A stretch of 64,000 bases of DNA, taken from Acestrorhynchus altus. Taxonomy: Eukaryota > Chordata > Actinopteri > Characiformes > Acestrorhynchidae. Made by a program: the position numbers and the translations under genes. Location of the stretch: NCBI GenBank assembly GCA_034509495.1, contig CM067509.1, forward strand, positions 5,554,288 to 5,618,287, in the 5' to 3' direction. Position 1 is the first letter of the stretch. Each line of letters begins with the position of its first letter. The notes below the pieces were generated by a model that was not told the origin of the DNA, made no database searches, and saw only the letters and a list, made by a program, of their open reading frames with translations. Below, piece by piece: positions 37,191 through 47,786 of this stretch.

Positions 37191-37637
37191 TGTGAGGCCG
37201 CAGATCCTGATAATATAGTAATATTTCAGTTTGTCTTTATGTGTTTTTTTTTATATAAAGTGAAACCTCAGAGACAAGCGTTCGGATTAGAGTGATGTAA
37301 TTAGACGGTGACTGATTGTCTCTTGGGGCGTCTCCGATTGTTTCATTATTCAAAGTAAGCATTTTAAAAGACCACCTGACTTTCAGCCGTGAATTTTTCA
37401 TCAGAATGTGAGAATTCCCGGTGCAAACGGAAGGACCCAGAATGATGTTAGGGCCTGTCCCACCAACACACCTAAAGCAACAATGGGACGGTTGTGTCAG
37501 TCAGTCTGAGGACAATGTCTGGCTGGGCAGGGGTAGTGTTTGGGGGTGTGTTACAGGTATCAGATCAGATGCTCTGCCTTATTAGAGAGAGATAACTGAT
37601 CAGACCTCAGATGAAACACTGCTGGGAGCAGAGAAGT
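37191..37637. other. Non-coding, nothing recognised
   Basis: Spacer between a Tc1-like relic and a CA array. Confidence 0.4.

Positions 37638-37708
<71 letters not shown>
37638..37708. repeat. (CA)n microsatellite
   Basis: Pure CA run of about 35 units. Confidence 0.98.
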
Positions 37709-37711
<3 letters not shown>

Positions 37712-38373
37712 GCTTATATAATTAATTGCCTAATGTGGCAGAACTGTGTTCTTGATGTGCGCAGGCTACTGAAGGACACTAAAGTGCATTTCCGTTGCCC
37801 GGGGTCGTCAATGACCATATATCTAGTAATCAGAGTTCCCTGAAAAGGCTAAATGACCAATATTGACTTCACAGAACAATTAAAACGTATGCAGGTCTAT
37901 CACAGTGTGGCCAGAGTAGGGAACCCCACACTTTTGTAGAGTGATTAAACAGACCTGACAGAGGGCAGAAGTATTCAGACACCCCAGATACAGTCAGGCC
38001 TTTGATGAGTTCATTGGTCACAAGCTGCCTACAAAAGTATTCACGGCACACTAAACAACTAGGGGTCACACACTACACGACTTCAACCTGCTGCTGAAAC
38101 GAAACAAACACTCCCTAAAATAGACATGAAAGAGCAACAGGTGGGATGGAAAATGAAATGTGACCACATGGCTGTTTCTTTTCATCCGCATCCTGTGTTT
38201 ACCTTTCGGGCTGTTAATGTGACCAATTTAGAGACACTGACCAGTACTTACTATGGGGCCAACATTGTAGATGCTATTTTCTGGAGACTGTTGAAAATCT
38301 ACAGATTAGAGCCAACCAGCACAGACTCAGACTGACCAATGGGGTTAAACATCGCAAAGTGTAACCCAGGCTT

Positions 38374-38453
38374 ATGGATGGATGGATGGATGGATGGATG
38401 GATGGATGGATGGATGGATGGATGGATGGACGGATGGACGGAGGGATGGATGC
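38374..38453. repeat. (GATG)n microsatellite
   Basis: About 19 units, degenerate at the right end (GACG, GAGG variants). GATG repeats are also the tail of Rex3-type LINEs, but no LINE body is seen next to this one. Confidence 0.95.
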
Positions 38454-38500
38454 ATGGACACACATGCTACTTATTGTTGAATAAATTGTTGAGGGTGTTT

Positions 38501-38635
38501 GGGGAACTGGCAGGACATGACTGAAGTGCCCTTGAGCAAGACACTGAACTCCCCAGCTGCTCCCTGGGCGCTGAGGATAGGGCTGCCCACCGCTCCGGGA
38601 ACATGTGCTTACTGCCCCCTGGTGTGTGACTTCAA
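38501..38635 (+). mobile_element. SINE A, 5'-truncated copy
   Basis: It begins in the middle of the element (GGGGAACTGGCAGGACATGA) and continues with AAGTGCCCTTGAGCAAGACA, AACTCCCCAGCTGCTCCCTG and GCTGCCCACCGCTCCGG. The tRNA-like head with A and B boxes is missing. Confidence 0.8.
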
Positions 38636-38680
38636 TATTCAGCCATTGGAACTGATTTTTTAGTGCCGTGTGGGCTACCT

Positions 38681-38765
38681 GATCCAGAGACCAGAGCTAC
38701 GATCATATCCTTCCAGCCATCCCATTAGACTGATGGAACCCACTACCTTTCCAAACCCAGTTCAT
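38681..38765 (+). repeat. Duplicated block, partner of 39754-39854
   Basis: GATCCAGAGACCAGAGCTAC through CCAAACCCAGTTCAT is shared with the second copy, which has about 16 extra bases (GTTACCTCCCCATCTA) in the middle. It may be a dispersed repeat. Confidence 0.85.
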
Positions 38766-39753
38766 GTTGTTTGGTGGAAATCATGGGATTTTAGCTTTTA
38801 TTTAATTTAAGTTTTATGTGTAATATTTAAAAAAATAAGTAAATTAAATAAAATTCACAGGGTCCTAAAAATGCTGTTTTTAAGGACTTTGCTGTAATAA
38901 TAGTCTTAGTGTCAGATCCCACAGAACCCTTCAGAGGCGTTTTTGGTGCTAAAGTCAATAATATGCAATATTAGGATCTAATGTTATGGCTGATCCGTGT
39001 ACTTGACCATCCAGGAGAGTTTTCTCAGGACTCGGGACAGCATAGAGCTTCTGCTGCACGATGATAACCCGAGCTCCTCCTACTGATCCAGTACGAACAT
39101 CACGGACACCGTAATTTCCTCCGAGGAATATCAACAGGTGTAATGTGTCACAAGTTCTGTTTCTAAGCTCATAACACTTCGCGCCTGTAATGGTTACTGA
39201 CCCAGCCTTCAATTTGCATCCTTTCATCCACCCTTCCACTCTCGCACCCGCCCACTTTATTCCTTTCTGTTTTCCGATAGCGATACAGCGACCCTTCCGC
39301 TTTGAAGGTGGGTCAGCTATGAATTATTTATCCTCCGTCGCAGGCCTTACTCACAGCGGACGTTACATTACATTTACACGACGTGACGCGACTCGCGCAG
39401 CCCAGACTAATGGCAGAAGGAAAGGAGAATGTAAGAGGATGCTACATGTGTGTCAATGTCAGAGAAACAGGCTTTATGAATTATTAACACAGCTATCCTA
39501 TCAGTGGGGAAAGCGTCCCTGCGGTTTAACCTAATACGTTTGAGTAAAGTGTTTGAAAATGAAAGCGGATACGTTTGCAAATCGATCTCCTGCCTGCAGG
39601 GAAAATGAATCGTCCTCATCGCCTCGCGAATATCATATCAGTATAGTTTTATGTAGCTTAATTAATAAAAGGCATCTATTTTAGTACCTCTCGCATACGT
39701 CTGGGCATGTAGAGTGTCCACCAACACTGCCTGAACGAAGACAACCCAGTCAG

Positions 39754-39854
39754 GATCCAGAGACCAGAGCTACGATCGCATCCTTCCAGCCGTCCCGTTA
39801 GACTGTTACCTCCCCATCTAAATGGAACCCACTACCCTTCCAAACCCAGTTCAT
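39754..39854 (+). repeat. Duplicated block, partner of 38681-38765
   Basis: See the partner: same order of motifs, slightly longer through an internal insertion or through deletion in the other copy. Confidence 0.85.
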
Positions 39855-40062
39855 TCTTTCAACCCAGAAAGAACCAGACATGGTTCAGAAAAAGGCTGCA
39901 ATCCATTCATTTCCAGCTGAATTAAATCCCAGTTTAAATGACGTAGCAGCCACCCAGTGCATGTTTACTGCTCTACGCATGTGGATATGCTTGACCTGCA
40001 TATATGGAGGCTGATTTGAACCAGGTCTTTTAAATATGTCCACTTAGTCTGACTGTTGTAGT

Positions 40063-40086
40063 ACACACACACACACACACACACAC
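40063..40086. repeat. Short (CA)n microsatellite
   Basis: 12 CA units, then CGCGTGCG. Confidence 0.95.
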
Positions 40087-41399
40087 GCGTGCGTCTGTTT
40101 CATCACCAACCCTGCTTTCACAGCCTGAACTGATGGCTTGCCATGAGCCAGGATCTCTAATAGGCAGCGTGAGGGCTGAGTGCTGCCTCTCACTCCGACA
40201 GTCCGACTGTTTAAGGTCTAATAAAGGAAATACAAATACCGTGTTTTAGATGCCAAATGAGGGGGAATAAAGGGCCAGTCATTCTGAGCACTCAGTGCTG
40301 AGGCTGGCACAGAATACCGTGCCAGCCTCAATGAGCTTAAATGACTAGAGCAGTGATTACAGTAAAGCTATGCATTAAGGAAAAGGGCAGGCTGGGGCGC
40401 CCATGGGTGTACTCTGGATATGATTCTAAAGGCTGCGGAGTTAACTGTGGAAATTTGGACCAACTCTGGTCCTGGAGACCTCCTGCCCTGCATGTTTTGG
40501 TGGATTGTCTGCTTTAACACACCCCCTGTGTTACTCTGGTGTTTTGGGAGCAGGGAAAGCACTAAGGTGGACCAGGGTTAAGAAACACTGGCCTAGACAT
40601 CAATGAGGCACTAACTCCCTGTGGTCAAATGGTTAAATTGAGATCATATGTAGCTGGACGCAGATGGTTCCTTCTATTTTGGAGATCATATATTTGGTTA
40701 ATTATACAACATTTAGCTCTGATCGTTTAAGCTGATTGGATGAGAAGCGGTCTACTGTATCCCACCACTGACCGCTTGTGAGCGGAGTTCGTCACTGAAT
40801 TTGGAACCGAGCTGCTAGTTAAGGAACTATAATTCAATGTGATGTTTACTTTAGTTATTTTCCAAACTGTTGTATAAAAGCAAAATAACGCGAGGTTATG
40901 TTTTCTCATAAATAACCACACGACTGATGAAATCGATACTCCCCTTGCTGGTGTTTCACAATAACACACTCCCTGTCATGTTCTATTACTTTAATATGAG
41001 TGTGATGGTGACGTAGTACTTATTACACCAGTGTGATATGGCATAAATGTAATATCACAACACTTATTGGAGTTTATATGATATATTTTCTACTATGTAC
41101 TACAAGAAAAGTGGGAACTGGGGGGTTTTTTGGATTGGAGTGTGGAGTCGAGCCCTTCATATCTGAGGGGATTCTTGGAGAAGCATGGAGGAGATGAGGT
41201 GGAGGTGGGTGGGTTGTTCATCACAGATGTGGAGGGTATATATAGGGCTGAGGAGTTTTCCCAATATCCCAATATTAATTATGTCATAACTCGTCTGACA
41301 AAATAGAACCGGCTTTGCTGTATTTAGAGATTTTATTCAGTGTTATTTAGTTTTATTCTATGTTACTGTTGCATTTTCATGCACATCTCAATTCAAGAA

Positions 41400-41690
41400 T
41401 TCTTCCTCCAGCTGGTTTATAAAGGGAGCCTGAAGAGGTGTGCAGAAAATGCTTGATTACAAGAAAGTTTGTTGGTCAGAAGGTTTTTTTGCACGGCAAC
41501 CAAAGTTTCCTCAGCAACCGCCATCCCAGCAGTGAAGCATGGGGGTGGAAACATCATGTTGTGAGGATGCATTTCTTCAATGGGGACTGAGCATCTTATT
41601 AAAAGTGAGGGATGTGTGGATGATGCAAAATACAGGGAGATACTGCAACACAATCTGCTTCAGTCAGAGTTGGGCAGGATGGCAGTATTT
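41400..41690 (+). mobile_element. Tc1-like transposase relic (post-first-Asp region)
   Basis: AGCAGTGAAGCATGGGGGTG followed by GAAACATCATGTTGTGAGGA encodes VKHGGG-NIML, and downstream codons give KYREILQHNLLQS-like residues in a shifted frame. This is the familiar stretch between the first and second catalytic Asp of Tc1-type transposases. The reading frame is broken and both ends are missing. Confidence 0.65.
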
Positions 41691-42224
41691 ATTGTTATTG
41701 TGATAAATTACAACCCAGCGTGTCACCGTGTGCAGTAGCGCATTCCAGTCACTTTTGTGGCCTAATATGATGGTCTTGATGATGCAGTCAGTCATTGTAC
41801 TGCAGGTTAATGAACACCATGTCTTCTGTTTGAATTCCTTTGAATCAGGCCTTTTTGTTGCTCCTCGTGAAAATAGTTAGGTGCTTTCACGCAGCAGTGT
41901 GCAGAACACAGCCGGGAGATTCAGATTTTTCACCAAACACTCACTCGCCTCCACCACCAGAATGTCACAGCCGTATATAACGCTAAGTGCTTTCTCGTGT
42001 TTCACTCTGAGATAGGTTTCTGATGGTATAAGACGCTTTCCTAATATCAACAGAGCCCCATGTATGCGTCCTCAGCAGATCCGCTGGATATTATTTCCTT
42101 ATGCTCTGCAGTCTGTACGTATGTCTGCAACCTTTACCTTTGACTTCCAGCACAAGATATATGTTGTGCAAAGGTAAAGGTGGTTGAAGTCTTTAAATCT
42201 ATATGTGTGATTATGGTTGAGGGA
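41691..42224. other. Non-coding, nothing recognised
   Basis: Spacer between a Tc1-like relic and the second 58-bp array. A short inverted motif, AACCTTTACCTTTG and CAAAGGTAAAGGTGG, lies at 42129-42183. Confidence 0.4.
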
Positions 42225-42415
42225 TATACTGATATTTATATTTATATTGGGATATAAACAGAGCGGGATACGGGTTGAGCGATATATCGATATTTATATC
42301 TATATCGGGATATAAACAGAGCGGGATACGGGCTGAGCGATATATCGATATTTATATCTATATTGGAATATAAACAGAGCGGGATACGGGCTGAGCGATA
42401 TATCGATATTAATAT
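42225..42415 (-). repeat. 58-bp minisatellite, array 2 (inverted)
   Basis: About 3.3 units of GATATATCGATATTTATATC, then ATAAACAGAGCGGGATACGG and GCTGAG, the reverse complement of the array at 34.9-35.15 kb. The unit phase is constant at 58 bp. Confidence 0.95.
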
Positions 42416-43407
42416 TTGTAGACTGTAGAGCAGTGGTTATTTTTAGACTGCAGAGCTACCAAGAAATCCAGACGCACTGGTCGGACACGTGGCTCTGCTG
42501 GTTTTTTTATGAAGTGCTGAGGAGAATATTGCAATGTGCAGGAGATGGAGGACAGTCGTGTTTGCTTTGTCACAAGCTGGAGCCTTTTCCAGCGTGCGTG
42601 CCATGTCAAGTGCCCCAATGCCATCTTCCTGACAAGGCAAAGAGGGGCTCCTCTTATTCCTCTTGTTTCTTCCCAGGTGACACAATGTCCCCATTCCGTC
42701 ACCATCAAAGAGACAGAACGAGATGCAGAGAGGCTGGAAAACGGTCCATTACGGTCTGCCAGAGGGAGCACAGACACCATTAGGGGATGATATCTGTTGC
42801 AAATAATGCATGTTTCCAGGCTAGTACGCTCCATCTTGTCAAAGAGGAGAACAGGGAAGTCGTACAGATATAGAAATGAGCCACAGAGACCACGCGGCAT
42901 GTTTTGTCTTGCTGTATTGCTCTGGCTTGTGCTCTTTCTGCCCAAGCTGTGTTTGTTAATGGATGCAAGGATAACCAATAGCCAACAGCCATCCGTCTTA
43001 CAACCTAGATAAAAACATATGCATTTAATGCTTAAATAATAACAGTAAAGGTACTTTCTTGCATGAAGCTGCCTCACGGTTACATATAACCTGTGAGAAC
43101 CACAGAACCGTCTCGCAATTTAACGTAATATAAAAGGAGGCCAATAGCCAGGACGCCAACACTGCACTTGTAGTTTTGGTACGTGATAACACCAGGGTAC
43201 CAATGTTTTGTGTTGGCTGACCCAGTCAGAGTAATACGACGTGGCTCTTTTTTCAACTTAAATGTGGCACAAGTGCCCTGCTAGAGCTGCCCCAGCCAGC
43301 AGTAAGTCACACTAAATGCACTAAATGTGAAATGGTTAATAATAGTTTTCAGGCAGCTTTGGTCTTAGGACGTTTTTCAAAATCCATCATTAGTGGAAAA
43401 GTACATA
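42416..43407. other. Non-coding; long chance open frame on the minus strand
   Basis: A 222-codon minus-strand frame (42409-43077) starts beside the minisatellite. Other frames on both strands overlap it, it has no recognisable domain, and it is not repeated elsewhere in the window. I do not call it a gene, but it is the longest open frame here apart from the HS6ST3 exon. Confidence 0.3.
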
Positions 43408-43884
43408 CATTATATGGACAAAAGTATTGGGACACCTCATTCATAGTTTTTCCCTTAAATGAAGGACATTATCCCACTTTTGTTGGAGCAAGTGTCTCTA
43501 CTGCCCAGTGAAGGCTTCCTACTAGATTGTGGCGCATTGTTGTGAGGATTTGATTGCATTCAACCAGAAGAAGTTTGGGGAGGTCAGGAAGTCGGATGAT
43601 CACTCCGCACCTCATTCCAAAATGACTAGATAGAGCACCATCATTCCAGAGAACACAGTTCCGCTGCTCCACAGCTCAGTGCTTTATAAACTAGTAGCTA
43701 TAACATAAGTGGCCAATAGGTGCCAATAGGTTCATGTTTATCTGCTCCAATGAGTCCTGTTGTGTTTGCAGTACTTCTCTACAAGGTTTAGACAAGCTGT
43801 GTGCGTGCATTTGCATGTCTGTGTCAGCAACTTAAAGTAGTTGAATGCATTCATTAGAAAGGGTGTCCAAAAACAGTTATAGTG
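43408..43884 (+). mobile_element. MITE family A, copy 5, near full length
   Basis: The left end CATTATATGGACAAAAGTAT is preceded by TA. The right end GGTGTCCAAAAACAGTTATAG-TG is the imperfect inverted repeat (CACTATAACTGTTTTTGGAC on the other strand). At about 477 bp it is one of the most complete copies. The TA on the right has become AA. TA duplication and these ends fit a Tc1/mariner-type MITE. Confidence 0.8.
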
Positions 43885-44797
43885 AACGTGCCCTGTATGC
43901 ATGGAAAGGCAAGACATGTATAGGGTCACTGGTAAATAAAATGGCTGTATTTGTGTGTATTTGTGAATTTGTAGACTGTTTCTCTGCAATGAACCATTTC
44001 ACGTTAGACCCCGTCTTAGCGAGATTAAACAGACATTTCGAAGAAATCAGTGGAATTCCTCTTGTTTGACTTTCTCTATCATTAAAAAGTGTTTAGAAAT
44101 ACAGCATATAGGGTCTTTCATCCAGCACACTGTTTACTTCAGCGGCCTAATTAAACCATTTTGAGATCCAATCTTAAGTGGCAATAAAGCATGAACGCTG
44201 GCTGAGACATAATGCATCACTACTGTAATGGCTTTGGTAGGAAGGCCTTGGATTGCTCACTTTATGTCATTAAGAGTCATTAAGACTGGAGACACTTATG
44301 TGTATTAATGACGGAGCTCAGCTGCCTCCAGATAACTCACTTGGTTTAAATGAAATTTCCCTCTTGGTTGGAGAACATGTGATACGTTGTCCTGTTCCAC
44401 AGGAAGGTTTCTCACGTTGACTTAAAGGCTGGTGGCTGAGCTGGATGTCAGACATTGAAAACATCAAATAATCAATGTTTCAGATTCATTGTAGATTTGA
44501 CGGTGTTGCATGACTATTAGGCTGAATTGCCTTTCCTCAGGAATGCGTAACAGGGGCGCAGGGAGTAACACACACGCTCTTAAATGTTTCCCAGTGATGG
44601 AGGAAAATGTTTCTTTGCTTCATTTCTTGAGAAAATGAAGTGTGGGTGCTGCGCCGCTTCACCCAAACAACATTTTCCCCCAATACTGAAGCCATTAACC
44701 CTTTTATAGGACAACGTGTTATCTCTAAAAGTTTTATTCTAGTGGTTCACAGTACTTTAGTGTTTAGAGATACTCATTAAGGCTCTCAGATACCCCG
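43885..44797. other. Non-coding, nothing recognised
   Basis: Ordinary sequence without exon or repeat evidence. Confidence 0.4.
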
Positions 44798-45200
44798 CAA
44801 GTATGTCCGGCCCCCTCAGACAGGAGGCTGAGCTGGAGGTGGTAGAGATGAAGACGCTGAGATTTTCGTTGGGAGTGACGAGGATGGACAAGATTCGAAA
44901 TGAGCAGATCAGAGGGACAGTGAAGGTGGAGCGGTTTGGAGGTAAAGCCAGAGAGGACAGGTTGATATGGTTTGGACGTGTGTTGAGGATATATTGGACA
45001 AAGAATGTTGGAGATGGAGCTGCCGGGCAGAAGGAGAAGAGGAGGACCTCAGAGAAGGTTTATGGATGTAGTGGAGGTGGACATGGAGATGGTTGGTGTA
45101 ACAGTGGAGGAGGCAGGGGATAGGGCAAGATGGAGGCAGATGATCTGCTGTGGCGACATCTAAAGGGAGCAGCAGGAAGAAGAAGAGGAAGAACGAAAAT
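44798..45200 (+). mobile_element. LINE ORF2 C-terminal fragment with 3' tail
   Basis: The frame at 44803-45123 includes VVEMKTLRFSLGVTRMDKIR, NEQIRGTVKV and EDRLIWFGRVLR. These fit the C-terminal part of a fish LINE ORF2, where intact copies read MRMLRWmcGVTrlDKIRN...RWFGHV (by memory). A shifted frame then gives KRRTSEKVYG and, near the end, WRQMICCGDI. The tail GATCTGCTGTGGCGACATCT, AAAGGGAGCAGCAGGAAG and a GAAGAA run matches the tail at 17.25-17.38 kb. The element is 5'-truncated and frameshifted. Confidence 0.75.
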
Positions 45201-46362
45201 AGAATTACGAGTCTTAATGAGTATCCCTAAAGTTGTTTTGTGTCCTTTTGTAGCTTTTATTTTTTCAAAAGGGTCACAAAGTTCTGCATCTGCACTTAGA
45301 ACCACTCCACAAATGGACCGTCGGACTTCTAATCAGCAGACCTTGCTTTCAAGCGCATTCCTCCACTGATGACTCAGCAAACGTTGGAAAGGGCTTTCTG
45401 TGCTGAAGGCTGGATGAACAGTAACGGCATTTCAGACGACACTTGCTTGTTATTAAAAGGGCAGTCGTAATTCCTGTCCAGGAAACTGTCTCAATTAACA
45501 ATGTCGAGAACCTTCTGAGTGTTCTATGATTCACCCTGAAGAAGAAGAAACTTGTCTAACTGAGAACCTCAACCTAGATGCACGTCATACGTTCAGCTAT
45601 CGTAGATACAAGTCTCTAGGCTCACAACGAACCTTATCAACTGACCAATTTACATCTATTTTTTTCTTGTTTTTCTTGATCCAGCAAGGTTCTAAATATA
45701 TACCATAGATTATATTATTTAAAAAATAGGACACATTTATTAAAACTCGTCTCTGGAGCACTAACACAGCAGTTGAAACGTAGGAGGAAGCTGGTAGCTC
45801 TTGGACGAGGTCCGTAGCATACTGTAGACTAAAACTACGGTAGAGATATGGAAGGAGGCCAGTAGTAGACCGCTTGACTGCCTGGCAATGACACAATGGC
45901 AGCGGCTCCTGACTAATAATTAAAACGCAAAGCGTAGAACATTAAGTTCACTAGATCTTTCCTACTGGAAGCATCAGTGTTTATTCAGCACTATTTTGTG
46001 AGTAATGTCAGGAACAGGCTTATGTTGAAGCCCGTGTCAGATGTTACTGCTTCCAAATCAAGGTTGTCCACCATGTCCTAATTGGAGAGTTCAGCAAACA
46101 TCTGCGAGGATGTCTCTGCACTTATTGGAGAAACAACAGCTGGACGACTAAAAGAATCTCATAGATGTCTCAAGGATTATGTCTTTGGTTACTTCTGAAT
46201 TCTGTATCTTACATCTAACTGAGAAACGACTGGTGTTTCTATGGTGTGTAATCTGTTATTTGGATTCATTTATCCTTGTTTAAATATGTAGAAGTCATTT
46301 TTCTCAAAACATAGGAAGATGTAAATATTTCGTTCCTGCTGAGTGATAGACAGCAAACTGTA
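45201..46362. other. Non-coding, nothing recognised
   Basis: No exon or known repeat is supported. A 99-codon minus-strand frame at 45597-45896 has no match. Confidence 0.4.
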
Positions 46363-46748
46363 CAGGGGTTGGACAATGAAACTGAAACAGCTGTCATTGT
46401 AGTGGGAGGTTTCATGGCTAAATTGGAGCAGCCTGGTGGCCAATCTTCATTAATTGCACCAGTAAGAGCAGAGTGTGAAGGTTCAATTAGCAGGTAAGAG
46501 CACATTTCTGCTCAAAATATTGCAATGAACACAACATTATGGGGGACATACCAGAGTTCAAAAGAGGACAAACTGTTGGTGCACATCTTGCTGTCACATC
46601 TGTGACCAAGACAGCAAGTCTTTGTGATGTATCAAGAGCCACGGTATCCAGGGTAACGTCAGCACCACCAAGAAGGACCAACCACATCCAACAGGATTAA
46701 CTGGGGACGCAAGAGGAAGCTGTCTGAAAGGGATGTTCGGGTGCTATT
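46363..46748 (+). mobile_element. Non-autonomous Tc1 subfamily, copy 1 (3'-truncated)
   Basis: The left terminus CAGGGGTTGGACAATGAAAC is preceded by TA, the Tc1-type target. It matches the copies at 58352 and 60958 until about 46748, where the match stops, so the 3' half and right terminus are missing. Inside, 46539-46700 is a 162-nt frame for the N-terminal helix-turn-helix part of a Tc1 transposase (SVTKTASLCDVSRATVSRV), ending at TAA. Confidence 0.85.
46539..46700 (+). pseudogene. Truncated Tc1 transposase N-terminal frame, 53 codons
   Basis: ATG at 46539, TAA at 46698-46700. The product would contain the N-terminal DNA-binding part of a Tc1-type transposase, with VTKTASLCDVSRATVSRV resembling the recognition-helix region. 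There is no catalytic DDE core. This copy has substitutions (GAHLAVTS where the 60958 copy has GARLAGAS). Its length is the same as in the other two copies. Confidence 0.6.
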
Positions 46749-47194
46749 AGCGTATTACGAACAACTCATATGAAGTCCTCAGAACTCAATCCTGGGACAG
46801 ACTTGACTTGCTGGACCAGAAACACCCTCCTCTGCTTATCTCAGTAGAGAATCTTCTGGCTGTGCTTAGAGCTAAAATTCGTACTTGATCATCATGGACT
46901 GATATCTTCATACCACCGCTTTATTGAAGTTAAGGCATCAAGCTCTGCTTGTTTAATTTTCAGAACTACAGAAGACTGAACAACTCTATTAGAATGGAAA
47001 CACGGTGCTAATGCACTTCATGGCCTGAGGGGGTGAGTGTTATAGTGCTACCCCGATATGACAGATGCTGTGTGGCCTGAGGCTGTCCTGCAGGCAGCTA
47101 TAGATATTCATTTTCTTTCTTTGCGATCTTTGAAACTTCACGTTCGTGCCATCAGAACTTCAAACTACGTTGGCACGTGATTTGTGAACTACAC

Positions 47195-47640
47195 CAGTCA
47201 GCCATAACATTAGCACCACTAAGCGGTGAAGTGAAGAAACATCGATTATGGTCATCTGAAGTGGCATCTGTCAGGCAGAAATGTAAAGGAATACAGGTGT
47301 GGTCTGATTAGACATGGTGTTGGCACAGGAGAACATAAAATGCTTCACCCACTACCCTAAAAAGGCTCTCCGGGGCTACTTTTGGGTAGTGTGTCTCTTT
47401 GTGAGAGAACGTTGGCTGATGGACGCACTCAAAAATTCTACCCAGTTGACAGACTTTGAAAGGGGGTGTGTCACTGCACTGAGGATGGTTGGATGGATGG
47501 AAGGATGGTCATTTTGACAAACTGCCCACCATCTAGGCCCCTCCGACCAAGCCACCATTGTCTTTGTTTGCAGTGATATCGTGAACGAGAAACCTGGATA
47601 GCTACAGACAAGAAGCATACCATGGTTGGGTTGGATGCCT
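47195..47640 (+). mobile_element. Tc1-like transposon relic, 5' region
   Basis: Begins with a CAGTCAGCCATAACATTAGC end motif. Further in, a frame near 47440-47475 gives LTDFERGCVTALRM, corresponding to the first helix of the N-terminal domain in one Tc1-like clade. A shifted frame then gives a diverged helix-turn-helix segment (AHHLGPSDQATIV). A small GATG-like patch (GGATGGATGGAAGGATGG) interrupts it near 47490-47507. The catalytic part is missing. Confidence 0.6.
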
Positions 47641-47730
47641 TGTGGTGACTCCTTTAATCTCTACTGTCCAGGGATTTCAAATACGAATCTCAAGCAAGAG
47701 CATCCACAAAAGGTCCTGGTTGGATCTTCT

Positions 47731-47731
<1 letters not shown>

Positions 47732-47785
<54 letters not shown>
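47732..47785. repeat. (GT)n microsatellite
   Basis: Pure GT run of about 26 units. Confidence 0.98.

Positions 47786-47786
<1 letters not shown>

Larger units (their letters stand above)
38766..41399. other. Non-coding with small repeats
   Basis: Contents are a transposon-end remnant near 38975-38995 (TGTTATGGCTGATCCGTGTA), the duplicated block at 39754-39854, a short CA run at 40063-40086 and a CTGGTCCTGGAGACCTCCTG repeat fragment near 40462-40590. No exon evidence. Positions 39280-39440 are CpG-rich relative to their neighbours. Confidence 0.35.

Noticed and set aside
38374..38453. GATG array as a Rex3 LINE tail
   Set aside because: No LINE body lies on either side.
42409..43077. 222-codon open frame on the minus strand
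   Set aside because: No recognised domain, no codon-like periodicity by eye, overlapping open frames on both strands, and it starts in a minisatellite. Probably chance.
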